NCBI GenBank assembly: GCA_963920705.1
Contig: OY987238.1
Span: 14,626,183-14,690,182 of the forward strand
DNA length: 64,000 nucleotides
Reading direction: 5' to 3'
From: Odiellus spinosus
Taxonomy: Eukaryota; Arthropoda; Arachnida; Opiliones; Phalangiidae
Made by a program: the position numbers and the translations under genes. The notes below the pieces were generated by a model. That model did not search any database and was not told the DNA's origin. It worked only from the letters and a program-made list of their open reading frames with translations. Numbering within the stretch: position 1 is the stretch's first letter; each line of letters starts with the position of its first letter. Shown here piece after piece: positions 1 to 12,600 of the stretch.

Positions 1-154
1 ATCCTTTCTTTATCAATAAAAATATAACCAAGTGCTATACTAATACACGATTAATCATTACCCTTGTGATAAAAATATAACTTGTTGTTCAAATCTTGAA
101 ATTTGAGTAAACTGAGGGAATTCTATTTAAAATTTAGCATGATTTGGCTATGAA

Positions 155-3100
155 ATGTCGCTTTTATGGGCGACAGATAGCGAAGGTAGAGTCTTTACTC
201 TACCAACATTGGGTCAATCTTGGTCATTGGCACCTTACAATGGTATCGACATAAAGCGGGTCTCCGCTCTAGAAGAATGCATCTGGGCCATCGGTGGAGA
301 TCACAAAATATACGTTTTAATACCTCATCAAGAAGTGCCAATTAGAGTTAGAGAAGTAGCCTACGAAAACCAAGTACGTTCGGGCAATCCTAGTCCATCA
401 GCGAATGGATAGGAAAGAGTCTGATCCCTTGAGGGTTTTAATAATCAAGTTTATATATCGCAGAGATGGAATCCGGTGGAAGGATTTACGAGTAGGTTGT
501 TACCAACGGACAGACCTTCATGGAGTACCAAAGATGGTTTAACAGCTAGATATAAAGACACAATTCTTCTTCCTACTACAAATTGGAAATGGGAAGAAGA
601 TTGGTACGTAGAAACCAATTTGAAAGGACATCCCTTGGCTGCTGAAGTACGTTGGGATCATATTAAAATATTGTGACGCAATAGAGAGACGAGTAAAATG
701 AGGCATTCTTAATAGGGTTGGACGTATTCAGTTGATTTTCCAATGACATATGGCCCGGAAAGTCATTGGAATTCTATGGTTCGACGAAGAAAGTGGATCA
801 GACATCGATGCTACATTAACATGGATATTTGGTCTCCCGTAATAATTATATATAACTTTCAATTAAACAATTGGTATTGATTTTGTTGTAAAAAATATGA
901 CCCAAGGTACCTAGCATTTATGATGACCCAGTACAGGAGCCATTTATAGATGTGGCCATCGGGGGACTCGAAATTCCCCGGGCTGAAAATGATTACGTAT
1001 GCGTTTGGGCCGTTACAGTCTTAGGAAGAGTAGTATTTCGACAAGGAGTTAATCGATACTCCCCGGAAGGCTTAAAATGGGTTCACATTCCAACACCTGG
1101 TGGCTTCGAAGTGCACCAAATTTCAGTGGGACCAACTGGTTTAGGTAATTCTTAACTCGCAGCGAGTCTTGTGGCAAATTTTCATAGTAAATTTGTCTCT
1201 AGTTTGGGCCATTTGTTGGGATGGTAGCGCCCTAGTTCGAACAAATGTTACTAGAGAGAATATTCAAGGTAAATTTTAAATTCTAATTAGAGTTTGAGAA
1301 ATTTTCAAGCTAGCGTTTCATCTCTCAAAAACTCTCTTATGGCATTGTATCAAAAATAGTTTTTTTGTTTTTTAGGTCTAACTTGGGTAACAGTTCCGGC
1401 ACCCCCTGGTTTACACCGTTTACTTCAAATCTCGGTTGGTCTTAATGTAGTATGGGCCACGAGTACGGATGGCAAGGTCTGGTTTCGTAAAGGAGTAAAA
1501 GGTCTGCTATCTGGTACCGAGGACTCTTTCGCCTTTGGTAATGGATGGGTTGAAATGGTTGGAGAAATGAGTGTCATCAGTGTCGGGAAAAATGATCAAG
1601 TAAGAAAGAAAAACCTAGAAACGCCAGTTATTGATTCCAAAATGTTCTGAATCTGAAATTCCTTCAAGGTACTCGCTCTGGGACGTGAGGACAGTAATCT
1701 ATACTTTCGAAGCGGCGTGCTTCCAGCTGATCTTAGTGGAAAAACGTGGAAATTGTTAAGATTGCCAAACAAAACTGCCAAACCAATTCTAGAAGGATTC
1801 AGTAGTAGAAATACTAGTAGAAGTAGTAGTTATTCTTCTTTACATTGGGCCGCGTCGAACGACGTCTCGACTGTTTCAAACGATTATCATCCGACTAATT
1901 TTAAAGACGACGAAGGTTTATCGATAGAAAAATTAATTCTGGGCAAAAAAACGGGTTTCGCGAGTTTTACACGACATTCATCATTTTCTTCCGTCGCTTC
2001 AGAATCTATATGCGATTTTGAGTCTCGTAGTCCGGCTCCTAGTCTGATTTCAATGGAAACTACTCCCTATTCGAGCAGCGCCCCAGCAAATTCGAGTATT
2101 GATGTTACGCCGCAAAACTCGTTGAACGAAGTTAATTTAAATAAAAAATGTGAAGAAATGGAATTTCAGTCGTATATGGGGAGGAATACATCGATTATGG
2201 ATGACGTGACGCCGCAAAATTCCTTGAGCGAAGTTAACTTACATAATAAACCTGAAGAAATGGAATTTCAGTCGTATATGGCGGGACCTGGTGGATCGAG
2301 TCGACGAGAGTTTTGGGGTGAAGATCATTACAATCCCGTGGACACCACATTCCTTCAACCGGCCAGCGCCTGCTGGGTTTGGTTTAGCGCGGGGGCTTGC
2401 GATATTGATGGTGCAGCACCACCCAATCAATGGTTTTTATCAAGTGGAGAGAGTAAGCCTTGGTTTTTACCTAGATGTAGAACACCTTTTAGACTCAATT
2501 CCATGAGGTAGTGAAAACATAACCATTTTTTTTTTTTTATTATTATAAGTTGGTAGCAAAGTAGCTTCCATAAATGCACCATGGAGACAAAAGATATTTG
2601 AATCATTTCAAGAACGATCGCGAAAGGAAGTTCTAGATTACCAACATTTATATCCTGATGCGATAGAAAAAGTACTCTAAATGTTTTTTTTTCTACGCGA
2701 GGGCTGTGCAAGTACTTGATTCACTACTTGTATCGAGAAACATTTTAACTAACTAGCAAAAGCTTAAAAAGGTTTTCAGACAAGCGCTGAGATTTAAACC
2801 TTTTAAGCCTTGTCATTTTATTAGAACTTGAAAAGTTGCGATAAATGGAAATTTGACCAAGGGTTAAATTTGGAGTATTTAAGCCTTAGTTAACCAAGGC
2901 TTAAAAACTCCAAATTTAACCAAGGCTAAAATTATAATCTGACAGAGACTTGAATACTTATAATATGACAGACACTTGAATACTTATAAATTATAAGTAT
3001 TCAAGTCTCTGTCAAATTATAAGTATTCAAGTCTTGAATATTTAAAATTTTGACCAAAGCCTAATTATTTGACACTTCATTTGAACTCAAATATATATTT

Positions 3101-5438
3101 GACATGAAAACTATTTAGGTATTCTAATATTCAACTCTACAACCCAACACCGGTACTTGCCCAGCCCTATACGCAAATAGAATAAAATAAAGCCTTATAA
3201 AAACCAAAAATAATGTTTTAGAGAGCTTGGGTTAAATCGGGTCGATGTCTATTTTGGACGGAGAACAAAACTTGGGCTGATGGAATGATGGAACTACAAA
3301 AACAAAGCTCATCCTCTTCCGATAGTTCTTCGGCTAATGAAGACAGGGATGTTGAATGGGCCACGCTCACTTGTAAATTAGGCAAAAGAAAGGTCAAAGT
3401 TCACGTATAATTTTATCTTCCATGATAATTGCGCTAATTTTTTCTCGAAATTCATAGTTTGTAATAAACCTGTGCGATATTCTTTGCATTGTAAATTTGA
3501 GTAACGCATTCAAACCCGTTCTCGGATTGCACGTAGCTGGTAAACCATTGGTGCAATTGGCCTTCATGTCTAACGCCGATTTAGAAGATTGGGCAAGTTT
3601 TTCTCCTTTAGAAAGGTACATAGAGTCGTTTTATTTCTTATAATACCAATTTTTACATAGATGGCGACGCTAAACGCCGCTTGTAGCGATCTAGCATCAT
3701 TTAATGTAATGGAAAGGACATCTTCATTATGGATGGCAATGTCCAATGGAGAAGTTTATATCGTTGATGGAACAAATAGCAATTTGGATCAATTAAACCC
3801 ATCAAAAATGTAAATTAAGCTCAGCTCCGTGTTTTAAACTGTAACAGCTTTTTTTGATTTGGTTTTATTCATAGGTTTTGGCGACTTTTAGGTGGTGGTC
3901 ATTTTAGAAAGATTGAAGCCAGTCCATTACAGTTAGTCTGGTCATTAGGATTCAATAATATGTGTTGGGTATACACGGGTGGAATGGGAGGTGGTCCTTT
4001 TGTAGGTAAATATAACTGTTGAAACTCCTACTTTTATCTCAAAAGTGACGAAATACTGATCCAAATATTTTTAAATCAAATGTACCAGGTCTGGTGGGTC
4101 GAAATAAAGATATACACCCGATAGTCGACGCAAAATCAATGTACATTTACGAAAACCAAAGATGGAATCCTTTAACGGGTTTCGCAGCTAGAGGTTTACC
4201 GACGGATCGTTATATGTGGAGTGACAAGTCTGGGCGTCATCATTGTACAAAAGGAAATACAAAATTGCCGTCAGTTCATTGGCAATGGATTGGGGAATGG
4301 GATATTGATTACAAAACACCAGGAGGTGTCGATAAAGAAGGATGGCAGTACGCTTCAGATTTTCCTAGAAGTTATCACGGAGAGAAAGGATTTACGGATT
4401 ACGTTCGTAGACGACGTTGGATCAGGTGAGTTAAAAATCAAAGCTATATTTCTATTCTAAATAACATTCTTTGTATGTGTAGACGGTGCAAATTAACTAC
4501 CACAGGACCTTGGGTACCTTCTGGTACGACGAGACTTTTAGACGTTTCCATTCAAGTTGGATACGAGGATTGTCACAAATCAGATAGTGATCCAATTGCA
4601 GTTTGGGCGATCGCTGTAAATGGGGATGCTCTCTGTAGGGTTGGAGTCACCAAAAAAACGCCTAAAGTAATTAAATATTATCGCTCACAATGAGGGCCAA
4701 GGCCTCCTTTTTTTGGGGTCTTGGATTTAATCCCAATATAAAATTGAGTTGATTTAAAAATGATTTGAATATAATCAATTTATTTGCAGGGAGATCATTG
4801 GATACCAGTACCAACGGAACAACCATTGCAATCTATAAGCATTGGTAATGGCAGCTGCGTTTGGGCCATCGCTAAAGAAGGCACAGCGTTTTACCGTCAC
4901 GGTATTCATCCAGCTACTTGTCCTACTGGTCAAGTATGGTTTCAAATCGAAGCTCCTCAAGCTGGAAGTCCATTAAAATCAGTATCAATCGGTTCACACT
5001 CCGTCTTCGCGTTGGACGAAGATAATAAACTTTGGTACCGCAATGAAATAGTTCAAATGTTTCCGGAAGGAACTTCTTGGAAATTAGTCTCCGAACAAGT
5101 TGAATCATTTTCCGTCGGTAAAGATGATCAAGTAGGTTCTCGAAGAATTGCGAATTTTGAAGTACCTTAGTGCTAACTAAACTTAATTTCTAGTTGTGGG
5201 CGGTGCTCGAAAGTGTCCATACATCGAATGGTCAATTAAGCGGAGTTGTATGCAGAAGAAAGGGGATCACGAAAGAAAATAAAATTGGAACGTCGTGGGA
5301 AACAGTTTTTGGGGTCAGTTTTAATTTTATCAAGGCTTCATTCTCCCTTTAAATTTTCAAATATAAATAAACCTTAAATTTTTCTTCTAGGGTGGTGCGC
5401 AATTTGTCAGTTGCCGAGGAATATCAAACGCCACTTAA
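155..5438 (+). CDS. TECPR1: Tectonin beta-propeller repeat-containing protein 1 (TECPR1/Pex23 type), complete, 17 coding exons
   Basis: Exons read as 155-373, 464-646, 716-838, 907-1144, 1203-1268, 1376-1599, 1669-2452, 2550-2671, 3222-3404, 3458-3592, 3661-3809, 3875-4005, 4089-4425, 4483-4666, 4790-5131, 5194-5313 and 5391-5438; all phases agree and give 1195 residues (human about 1165). Order: tectonin repeats; a first dysferlin domain (about 70-165, with YENQRWNP, DWYV and VRRRKWIR); more tectonin repeats; a Ser-rich linker (about 370-600); a PH-like region (about 655-770); a second dysferlin domain (about 870-970, YENQRWNPLTGF and YVRRRRWIR); and C-terminal tectonin repeats. In the family, TECPR1 acts at autophagosomes and lysosomes: it binds ATG5, and its dysferlin domain recognises exposed sphingomyelin on damaged membranes. 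The start ATG opens with the family-typical LLWATDSEGRV. Exon 10 needs a GC donor (see its own entry). The exon 9 end (3404 versus 3392) is the least certain boundary. Identity is very secure. Confidence 0.95.
2760..3060. repeat. Inverted-repeat cluster in TECPR1 intron 8
   Basis: Intron 8 (2672-3221) contains nested foldbacks. AATTTGGAGT followed by TTTAAGCCTTAGTTAACCAA is answered by TTGGTTAACTAAGG-type complement around 2870-2925. The words GACTTGAATACTTATAA and TTATAAGTATTCAAGTC alternate on both strands between 2945 and 3035. It looks like a degraded hairpin element. No coding potential is seen. Confidence 0.6.
3593..3660 (+). other. GC-AG intron in TECPR1 (intron 10)
   Basis: The donor reads TGG|GCAAGT at 3593 and the acceptor TTTTACATAG ends at 3660. 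This junction keeps phase 0 and gives LEDW followed by MATLNAACSDL, which matches the end of the PH-like region in vertebrate TECPR1. The nearby GT at 3615 (GAAAG|GTACAT) joined to the same acceptor gives a stop after four codons. The GCAAGT donor is the strong subclass of GC donor sites. Confidence 0.75.
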
Positions 5439-6663
5439 ATGTCTAATTTAGGCTGTGATAAATTTTAATTTCTATGTTATACGAAATGGTTTAAGTCTTT
5501 TAATTAAGAGATGCCATGATGAAACGAAGAAAGAAATCCGGGCGCAATATTGTAATTTACTATTTTACCACTATTCTGTACTGTCCAAAAACAATATACC
5601 ACGAACGTACTATAATTGTTATTGTAATTTATAAATTTATTTAAATTTGCGTCTTGTTCATGTTATTTCATTCAAAACACGTAAAACATTAGGGCTATTT
5701 GCGACTGATGCGTCGTCGTGTGTTATCCCTATGAAAAAGATAATAAAAAGAATTTTTTCCATAGGGATGACATTTTAGCAGACATCGTTTTGGGCGCGAA
5801 TTTAACTAATATCAAAGGGTGAGAAATTGGTATGGTAGCAGAGTGGGGTAATAATGGTATATGAAATGGAGCAGAGTTAGATTGGTATTTCTAATGGTCG
5901 TAGAGAGATGTATTGGTATTTGAAATTTCAGCACACGGATTGATATTTAGAATGGTAGCAGAGTGTGATTGATATTTGGAATGGTAGCGGAGGAATGTAT
6001 TGGTATTTTCGGAAGGGAACTGTTATTTACTAAACAAATTCAGAGATTTATTACGCACGCAGTAAAATTTTGAATTCAAAAAGGGGGTGGAGCTAACAAA
6101 ACCCCACCATCCCTGCCCAACCCAACTGAATGGGAGTGTTATTTCACCTGACAGACAGACTAGAAAAGATCAATACCCCTTATGTCCAAGGTTGTTCTAA
6201 CAGTTGCCTCCTGTCCCGTTTCCCCCACTATTACATATAAACCTATGAGAGCCAAGGGAAGCCATTTCGATGCTACGCTGACCCACAATTCCCTCCCCAA
6301 CGGCCTAATAAAAACCGAAACCCCCCCTTAAAGTCCCCAATTTTATTTTAACGTCAAATAACCCAAATAAATCATTCGGCGTGAGACTGAAAAGTGAGTT
6401 GACCACTTGACCTTCCTCATGTATTGGGTTAAATCTAAAGAATGCAGAAAGTGATTGACTATACTCTAGAGTGCTTAATTATTACATAATTTGTTTATTT
6501 ATTTTATCAATCCAAGTTGGTTAATGCTGGTAGGTTTCTAGCTCAAATATATTAAAGTTTAAGGCTTAGCGTTTTGAAATTATAAATTCAAATGGTGTTA
6601 GTTTGTTAATATGACTCGAACACCCGCCCACGCATTCTGATTAAGCCCAATTTGCGGAATAGA
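5439..6663. repeat. TECPR1-PLCL intergenic region with a degenerate tandem repeat
   Basis: No gene is seen between the two genes. Around 5825-6010 the words TGGTATTT, AATGGTAGCAGAG and GGAATGTATTGG recur at irregular spacings of roughly 35-40 bases, which suggests a decayed minisatellite. The rest is AT-rich with a short C-rich patch near 6200-6330. The PLCL promoter should lie at its right end, but no core element stands out. Confidence 0.5.
5742..5747 (+). terminator. Candidate polyadenylation signal downstream of TECPR1
   Basis: This is an AATAAA hexamer about 300 bases after the TECPR1 stop. It is the first clear one in the 3' flank, but in such AT-rich DNA the word can occur by chance. 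Confidence 0.35.
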
Positions 6664-9600
6664 ATGGATGAGAATCACATTTTAACCGATGAAGCGGGAA
6701 AATCAGATAATACATCCGAGGAATCGGAAAAAAATTCTAAAAAATCCGATGTAACGGAAAAGGTTATTAAGAAATCTGATGAATTGGAAAAAAATTCTAA
6801 AAAAACCGATGAATCGGGAAAATCCGAGGAATCGATAAAAAATTGTAACTCAACAAATCCAAACAATGTGGGATCTTCGCCGGAGTTAATTAAACATAAG
6901 ACAAATGATAACAATGTTAAAGCTGTTGTGGAAAACCATCAACCCACGTCGAAAAAACCAACTACCCTCGAGATTAATATACAACAAAGTCCTCCAGTCA
7001 AGTCAGTCTCCTTTCACAGCGCATCGAGTTTATCAACCGAAAAACGTATTATAAATGGTACCCCGTTATTTTAAACCAAATTTAACCTAAATATACTAAC
7101 AAATTACTTACATTATTTATTTATCACAATGTAAAGCTGTCGACTGTCTACGCTATATGATAAATGGTACTAGTTTGGTTAAAATAAAAGACAGTTCGAG
7201 GCAATATCATCGATATTTTACTCTGGAGGATGATCTATCGGCTATTAGATGGATGCCTTCGTCGAAAAAGGCTGAAAAAGCACGAAGTACGTTCAATAAT
7301 ATAAATATTTAGAGCTAGGGGAGGTGATTAAGGTTAAAACTATTTTGTATTTTAATCGGCGTAGTACCAATAAATATGATTCACGAAATAAGGACTGGTA
7401 AATGTACAGAGGCATTGAGAAGCAAAGAAACAGTGGGAAATTTCTCAGATGATAGCGCATTTTCAATAATACATGGGGAAAGCTACGGATCATTGGATCT
7501 TATAGCGTCGTCTTCCGAAGAGGCTAATATTTGGGTTACTGGGCTTTCCATGTTAATAGCGGCCTCTAAAAGTACGTATTCTATATTACATCATTTGTAT
7601 TTATTATTTAAATATGTCTTTTTAAATCACGCAGCCGACAGTTTGGGTGAAAGTCAACGAATTAGAGAAAGATATCCTTTGAAATTTATAATTATTCATA
7701 TGAAGCCTCATTTTAACAAAATTCTGGGAAGAAAAAAAAAACCTGGTCTTGGGTTTGCCGCCAATACAGTGTAACGGCGGTGTTTGGGGTTTACTATAAC
7801 TCTTAAGATACAGATTTTCAAAGCAAATGACCCTATTAGTGGCTGAAAACGCCCCCTGTTTGTTGCTGTCTTACACCGGAGTTGTTGAGTTTAAGCGTGT
7901 CTTCATATAGGCTTCAACACCCTAGCAGACATTTAAAGCATCAGCGCCCCCTAGATTCGGTTCTTGGAAATAAGGATATTTTATTTAGTAGTCAGACAGA
8001 CTAGTGAGCCCCCTATCTTAATTTATTCTAGTAGTCACTGACTACTAGGGGTATGAAACAAGAAGGAAAGACCGTATTAATATTACGCTTTACCCATTCG
8101 CGAGGACTGAATTAAAGCTTTTCCCACTCTCGTATAATCTCGTTTTTCCCCTTTTTGGGTTTGATGAATATTAAAATTTTGTTAAATGTTTTACTAGTCA
8201 AATTGACTATTTATCCCCCTGATTTCTATTAACTTTAGTAGTCAGCACATTTATTTTAGTAGTCAAATGCCGTGACTAGTGCCTTATTTCCAAGCCTGGT
8301 CTCGAATTAAATGCAGGGTTTTGATCTAAGACCAGTTTTGAAAAATCCTTATTTCAAATTCAATCCCATATTTCTTGCAAAAACGTTGTCTGATTAGATC
8401 ATCGAGCTCGAGAGCATCCACAGTGAAATTTGCAATTTATTTACATGCCCATAAGCACCAAGTTGTATTCGAAAAATATCCTTAACTCTTGTTACGTGGC
8501 TAAAGGAAGTTTTTGATCAAGCTGATACGGATCAAAAAGGAGAATTAAATATTCGCGAAACCATAACTTTACTAAAAAGGCTTAACAGTCAAGTTAACGC
8601 CGTCAGATTCAAACAGAGAATAATGGTCAGTATAAAATCTTTTCATATTGAATCTATGCAGACGATGTAATTTAACCGATATACTCAATTTTCTATAGTT
8701 TTTGGCGCAAAATTAAATTTTCGCACCAAAAACTGACATCATGAGCGCCATCTATTTTAGAATATCAGTATCAGTTAATATTGGTTTTTTAGACGCGAAA
8801 CCGAATATTTGTAACTAATATCGTGTTAGTTCTGATCATTGAGCATCCTGATTTAATTCACGTCGTCTGCTTAGAGAACATCTAGCGGTGAAACTATTTT
8901 ATCCGAAATTAAATTCATTTTAACTTTTTTAAAAGGAATGTGAATTTGACAAAACTGCCGATGAACGCGGCAAAATTGATAGCACAGATTTTGTTAACAT
9001 TTTTAAAGAAACTTCTACGAGACCAGAAATTTATTTTCTTTTACTAAGGTAATGATAAATTGCTAATATATAAGTGTTTGTGGTTTCGAGAGGTTGTTAA
9101 AGCTTTTAATTAAACGAAACGCGCTTGTTTCAAAGGTATTCCGGGAAAGATTACATAAACTGCGAAGATTTACAATTTTTCTTGGAGGGAGAACAAGGAG
9201 TAATATAATTTAGTTGAAATAGTTAAAATGAGAATGAAATTGAGTGATTTTTCGATCTTATATTTCTTTAAAATAATTAAAATTTCATAGATGGTGGGAG
9301 TAACGTTGAGTCAATGTCAAGAAATTATCAATAAATTTGAACCGTCTGAAGAAGCGAGAAAAAATAATCGTCTGCTAATAGACGGTTTCACCCAATTTCT
9401 ATTATCGGAGGATATTATGCTAGCAACGCATAAACGAGTTTGCCAAGACATGAATCAACCATTATCGCATTACTTCATAGCAGCTTCTCACAATACGTAA
9501 ACTTACTACTATTACTAAAATATGGCTGATTGAGTATTAATTTTAATTTAAGGCGCTTCATAGTCAACAGAGTTATTAAATAGAAGTACTATATTCAATT

Positions 9601-12600
9601 GAGGTACTTTTCTTAATTGGTAATTAATCGAGGTACTCGCGTAATCAGTTGAAGTACTCACTCAGCCTCATACTCAAAATGAAAGAATCTAACCCAATTG
9701 GTAATTGCAAATTACCCAAATTTGCAGGTATCTTCTTGCGGACCAACTTAAGGGTCCTTCGGGTATCGAAGGATATACTAGGGCTCTTCGACTTGGCGGG
9801 AGATACGTTAAAGGTCAGAATTTTACTAATAACTGCTTGGTAATTGAAACAATGGAAGCTTAAAATTATTTCTCTTTCCTTCTACGGTATATTTTGGACA
9901 AAATTTTCTCTACCTAGTTGATTGTTGGGATGGTCCTAGTGGTCCTGTAGTCTATCACGGCAACACTCTGACTTCTAAGGTGTCTTTGCTCAATGTTCTT
10001 CAAACCATTAGAAGAGAGGTATTAACTTTGATTTTAAAGATTAGACTTTGTTCGTTACATTTAAAATTTCACAATTCTGTTCTTTCTGGTTAATTTTTAG
10101 GCCTTCGTTGCGTCTCAGTAAGCTTTGATTCTTGGCTTTTAAATTTTAAGTTTCTTTAATGATTTTAATTGCAATTAATCTCAAAATTCTTTTCTTAATT
10201 TGGTTAGATTTCCCTTATTTTTTCATCTGGAAAACCATTGCAGTCTCCAACAACAAGAAATTGTCGTTTCTTTATTGAAAGAGGAATTGGGGGAAGCCCT
10301 GCACGTGATTGACGGAAGTATTAGCGATCTTTCTCAACTAACGCCGCGTAAATTGATGAAAAAAATAATCTTTACCGTGAGAGTCATAGTTTATATTATC
10401 AACAGTGTTCAGTTAATTTTGTCCACTAACTAAACTTAATTAGGGAAAGAAGCTACAGAGTTATTTTCGAGAAGTCGGAGACGTAACGGACGAGGATGAC
10501 GCCGCCGAATCTATAAATTCTAAGGACGTTTTAAGGAAGATCGCTTTAAATCGACCGCTTTCCGACGTAATCAGTTTTCCTAGAGTTCGATTCATTGATT
10601 TTCCAGTTTGCGATAATAGTCGTACGTAAATTTTTATAATAATAATCCTGTAGTATAAAACAATGTCTTATAAGCTGACATGAATTATTTTTCTTTACTA
10701 ATGAATCTGTCTTTTTGTACCCAGATACTTTTTGTGATATTTGCTCATCTAACGAAGCCCAGGCGTCTAAACTTTGTCGTATGGAAGCCGAAGATTTCAG
10801 CGCTCATAATAAACATTTTCTCAGCTACGTTTATCCCAATAGTACTCGCGTTGACTCCTCTAACTATAACCCTATCGACTTTTGGCGGTGCGGTTGCCAA
10901 ATTGGTACGTAAACGAGTATTTTTCTAGGCTCTAGAATATGAGTATTCGTTTCAATCGAGTAACACAGTCGCGACTATGAATTAGAGCTAGATTTGGGTT
11001 TAGAAAGTAGCCAAGGCTTAACAACAATTTCAAAAACGAGTACTCGGTAATCGAATCAATAATATTATTGAAACTGATATCAAAATGATCTTTTTACTAA
11101 GTTTCCATGAACTTCCAAACATCTGGCCAAATGATGGATTTGTATTTGGGTTGGTTTGCCCAAAATGGTAACTGCGGATATGTCCTCAAACCTGAAGGTT
11201 TAAGAGATCCCATGGTATTATCGCATCCACCTGGAAGAGAGGGATTCCTCTACACGGACCCAGTTACATTGCAAATCAAAGTGAGTTCTTTAATGATTTG
11301 ACTTAATTCGGGAATTTGCCTAGCATTGTTTAAAATATCTCTGGGGTTCTTTAGGTCATCAGTGGTCAACAACTACCTCGACCAAAAGGAGCTTCCAAAA
11401 AGGCATCGACCATCGATCCTTACGTAGTTGTACAAGTATTTGGAGTCGCCTCTGATTGGGGTGAAGGAAAAACAAAGAGTGTTTCGAGTGATGGTAACGA
11501 TTTAACTTATCAATTTGCCCGTCTGTTCCTAGAATCAACTAAAACTTCTCCATTCTTTATAGGTCATTGTCCAATTTTTAACGAGAGCTTCCGTTTTGAT
11601 ATTGCCATGCCTGAACTCGCTCTTTTGAGGCTCGTTATATTAGATGACGAGTTTATAGGAGACGAGTTCATAGGACAAAATACGATTCCATTAACGTGTA
11701 TTCAAACAGGTATGGTTCCAAAGCGCTTATGAATTGAATTGAGATTGAATCCGCAAATATTTAGGATATCATCATATATCACTGATGTCAAATACGGGAG
11801 AACCTTTGCAAAACGCCACGCTATTCGTTCACGTATCCTTAACCAGTAAAACTGGTGATCAGGTATGAACTATGATGTAGTTACGCGAAGGAATGGAAAT
11901 AAGTGCTTGCCTTTTCAATCTAAACTTTTGATATTTTATCACTGGACAATTGCTCAAAGAGTAAATAAGGTTATCCATTTTCGAGGAATGTCAGCGGACA
12001 GTTAACCAAAATATGAAAAAAGCTCTCATTTCTGTCCCAGAATGTTCGCTCTAATAATATTTTACAACAAAGTACGGTCTTCATTAATTTAGAAATGTAA
12101 AAGGAAAAGACCAAACAGACCACCCGTTGATATGCAAGTCGTTGGACTCAAAGAAGTTGATAATATATTTAGGGTAACGAAAATTAATCATAAAATCTTC
12201 AGCAATTTAACCAAAAAAAAAAAAAAAACTATAATATTGTCATATAAAGGGACCTTTGCTAGCTGGACTAGCGGATGCTCAACAACTTCGACACGACATG
12301 GAACAGGCTATGATTGAATTATGCGAAGATTGCGGACTCTCCATGAGTTCCAATATAATTCAATGCCTGAGAGTCTTTGTAGTCAGGGCTGCTAATTCGG
12401 CGGGAGTCACAACGTGCGAGATCGTCGTTACAAATGGGGTAATTTTATAACGAGAGACATAGGCCTATCTTTTACCCATTCAATTTGCGGGAGGTCAGTT
12501 ATTAGCTCGGATAGAGGACGCTGAAGTTTGCAACCAGGAGCCAATATAAGAAAGATTTTGAGCCAGGATAGTCTGGGCAGTATTACATTGGAATACTTAT

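Noticed and set aside
3589..3620. GT donor at 3615 for TECPR1 exon 10
   Set aside because: Joining it to the acceptor at 3660 creates a stop after four codons. The GC donor at 3593 keeps frame and family sequence.
7672..7774. Extension of PLCL exon 4 through [17 protein letters not shown]
   Set aside because: The extension is read from the U12 donor sequence itself; the family continues RERW at exon 5, and the extension ends in a stop.
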